Source: JAFALX01 sp050734185 (lineage in GTDB: Bacteria; Chloroflexota; Dormibacteria; Aeolococcales; Aeolococcaceae). From it: 15,775 nt of DNA. Shown here piece by piece: positions 14,403 to 15,775 of this stretch (position 1 is the first letter of the stretch; each line of letters begins with the position of its first letter). Both the position numbers and the translations under genes were made by a program. Location: positions 1-15,775 of the forward strand of contig JBOHUE010000154.1 in the NCBI GenBank assembly GCA_050734185.1, in the 5' to 3' direction. The notes beneath the pieces are model-generated. The model worked only from the letters and a program-made list of their open reading frames with translations, was not told the origin of the DNA and did not search any database.

Positions 14403-15025
14403 CCGGCGAGCCGCGCGAGGTCGCGCGCGACGTGCTGCGAACCGCAGGGCACGCACGTGGAACGCAGCCCCTGCTCATGCTGGTGTGTGGCCCGCCCGGC
14501 TCGGGCAAATCCGTCGTCGCACAGCGAATCGGTGACGTCAGCGGCACGGTGACGCTGCACAAGGATGCCTTCAAGGAACCCCTGATGACTGCGCTCGGCG
14601 TGCACTCGGTGGCGGAGTCGACGGCGCTGGGGGCAGCCGCCGTGCTGACGCTGTTCGCCGCCGCAGAGGCGGTGCTGCGCCGGCGAACGGACCTCATCCT
14701 CGAGTGCACATTCAACCGCGCCGACGGCGACCGCATCGGAAGGCTGCAACGCTCGCACGACGCGGCGCTTCTGCAGGTCCACGTCACGGCGCCGATCGAG
14801 GTCCTCGAGGCGCGCTGGCGCGAGCGCGCGAGCCTCCGGCATCCCGGTCACCTCGACAGCGAGCGGCTGCCGGAGATGCGCGAGCGGGTGATCGCCGGCA
14901 CGTGGGATCCGATGCCACTCGACGGACCGCTGCTGCGGATCGACACGTCGGCGGGGGCCGCGTTCGACGCAGCGCGCTGGATGGACGATCTCAGGCAGGC
15001 CCAGGCCGCGGCAGCCACACGCTGA
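14399..15025 (+). CDS. P-loop kinase/ATPase of the AAA_33 (zeta-toxin-like) type
   Basis: Predicted 208-residue protein. Walker A is CGPPGSGKS (residues 30-38, K37). HKDAFKE (a substrate or metal-binding Asp), ILECTFNRAD, and a lid-like RWRERASLRHPGH segment with several Arg follow. This is the order of small kinases in the AAA_33/zeta-toxin superfamily, which phosphorylate nucleotides, sugars or small metabolites; the substrate cannot be read from sequence. It is cytoplasmic. The start is GTG 14399, overlapping the CcdA stop as GTGA. No antitoxin-like gene accompanies it, so a toxin role is not supported. Its end overlaps the convergent histidine kinase by 35 bases. It probably shares the operon with the BNR and CcdA genes. 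Confidence 0.82.
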   Translation: MTGEPREVARDVLRTAGHARGTQPLLMLVCGPPGSGKSVVAQRIGDVSGTVTLHKDAFKEPLMTALGVHSVAESTALGAAAVLTLFAAAEAVLRRRTDLILECTFNRADGDRIGRLQRSHDAALLQVHVTAPIEVLEARWRERASLRHPGHLDSERLPEMRERVIAGTWDPMPLDGPLLRIDTSAGAAFDAARWMDDLRQAQAAAATR

Positions 15026-15775
15026 CCGTGGTGCCGGCGCCCTCTGCGCTGAAGACCGCCACCTCGCCGCCCATCGAGCGCGCCAGTCCCTGCACGATGC
15101 TCAGCCCGAGCCCGCTGCCGCCCTCCTCGCGGGCGCGCGTCTTCTCGCCGCGGTAGAAGCGCTCGAACACGTGGGGCAGATCTGCCGGCGCGATCCCCGG
15201 CCCGTCGTCGTGCACGTCGATGCGCACGCGCTCGCCGTCGACGCTGGTGCTCCAGCGCTGTCGTGCTCCGCTTGCGTATTTGCAAGCATTGACCAAAAGG
15301 TTGCGAGCGATCGTGTGCAGCGCGATGCGGTCGGCGTTCACCACGAGCGCAGGCGGCGCGAACCGGCGTTCCACCGTAGCGGGCATGCCCGGGACGCCCT
15401 CGTCGAGCACAGAGCCGAGCTCCTGGTTGACGTCGAGGGCCTCCGGCTGCAGCGCGCGGCGCGCGTCGATCCGCGCGAGGGTGAGCAGGTCGAGCACGAG
15501 ATGGCGCATGCGGTCGGCCTCGACCGCCATTGCTTCGAGCGATGAGTCGAGCGCCACAGGATCACGGCCGGCGCCGCGGCGGAGCACATCGATGTAGCCC
15601 TTGAGGGCGGTGACCGGAGTGCGCAGCTCATGCGACGCGTCGGCGATGAAGCGGCGAACCTGCGCTTCCGACTCCTGCTGCGCATTGAAGAGATCCTCGA
15701 TGCGGTCGGCCATGTGGTCGAAGCTGCGCGTCAGCGCGCCGACCTCGTCGTCCCTCGATTGCAGCCGGCTGCGCG
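14991..15775 (-). CDS. sensor histidine kinase, C-terminal part (HAMP-HisKA-HATPase), cut by window edge
   Basis: The visible 260-residue portion runs off the right edge, so the sensor and transmembrane part are missing. It opens with the end of a HAMP domain (DDEVGALTRSFDHMADRI). The H box DASHELRTPV carries the phosphorylated His of a HisKA dimerisation domain, then an N box (NLLVNACKYAS), a DDGPGIAP G1 box, an FERFYRG F box and a GGSGLGLSIV G2 box of the HATPase domain follow. These mark an orthodox membrane-bound two-component sensor that would phosphorylate a response regulator, probably encoded upstream on the minus strand beyond the edge. ATG at 15713 is an internal Met, not the start. 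The 3' end overlaps the P-loop kinase by 35 bases in a convergent arrangement. All catalytic boxes are intact. The signal is unknown. Confidence 0.95.
   Translation of the reverse strand, partial: RSRLQSRDDEVGALTRSFDHMADRIEDLFNAQQESEAQVRRFIADASHELRTPVTALKGYIDVLRRGAGRDPVALDSSLEAMAVEADRMRHLVLDLLTLARIDARRALQPEALDVNQELGSVLDEGVPGMPATVERRFAPPALVVNADRIALHTIARNLLVNACKYASGARQRWSTSVDGERVRIDVHDDGPGIAPADLPHVFERFYRGEKTRAREEGGSGLGLSIVQGLARSMGGEVAVFSAEGAGTTVSVWLPRPGPA

Noticed and set aside
14399..15025. Zeta toxin of a toxin-antitoxin pair
   Set aside because: Only the kinase fold is seen; there is no small antitoxin gene next to it, and it is co-transcribed with ccdA.

Overview
The window is very GC-rich (roughly 70% by eye), almost entirely coding, and bacterial. 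It has no rRNA, tRNA, CRISPR array, insertion sequence or phage gene, and no stretch over 300 bases lacks a gene. Leaders are short, Shine-Dalgarno sites are weak or absent, GTG starts are frequent, and stop/start overlaps (GTGA, ATGA) are common. Together with paired TadE-like genes and membrane-anchored BNR propellers, this suggests an uncultured high-GC lineage such as Chloroflexota (Dormibacteria-like) or Actinobacteriota. That placement is an inference from style, not a marker-gene result.

Layout. (1) 75-3072, minus strand: a four-gene cluster encoding a membrane-anchored, polyproline-leader repeat protein with a carboxypeptidase-regulatory-like C-terminus, then three TadE/TadG-type pilus-assembly proteins joined by 4-base GTGA overlaps. 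The rest of a Tad/Flp locus would lie beyond the left edge if it is there. (2) 3146-4552, plus: a class V PLP enzyme of the cysteine desulfurase type, ending in a CTAG shared with the stop of the convergent neighbour. (3) 9067-4549, minus: a compact four-gene run of CPBP intramembrane protease-like protein, secreted BNR protein, TSUP-family permease and thioredoxin-like DUF255 protein (YyaL/SSP411 family). (4) 9191-11116, plus: purA (adenylosuccinate synthetase) followed by a small membrane-anchored protein of unknown function. (5) 12251-11259, minus: a zinc-finger-less DnaJ/CbpA-type co-chaperone with a clear intrinsic terminator at 11132-11171. (6) 12322-15025, plus: a larger BNR propeller protein, a CcdA-type thiol-electron transporter and a P-loop kinase. 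(7) 14991-15775, minus: the C-terminal part of a sensor histidine kinase that runs off the right edge.

How the parts may work together. Regions 2, 3 and 6 share a sulfur/thiol theme (cysteine desulfurase-like enzyme, TSUP transporter, CxxC thioredoxin fold, CcdA). Twice, a gene for a secreted, C-terminally anchored BNR propeller is directly followed by a polytopic membrane protein of thiol or sulfur type (TSUP or CcdA). This repeated pairing is the most interesting candidate for an undescribed functional unit, but it is an inference from gene order. purA, dnaJ and the histidine kinase are ordinary chromosomal genes.
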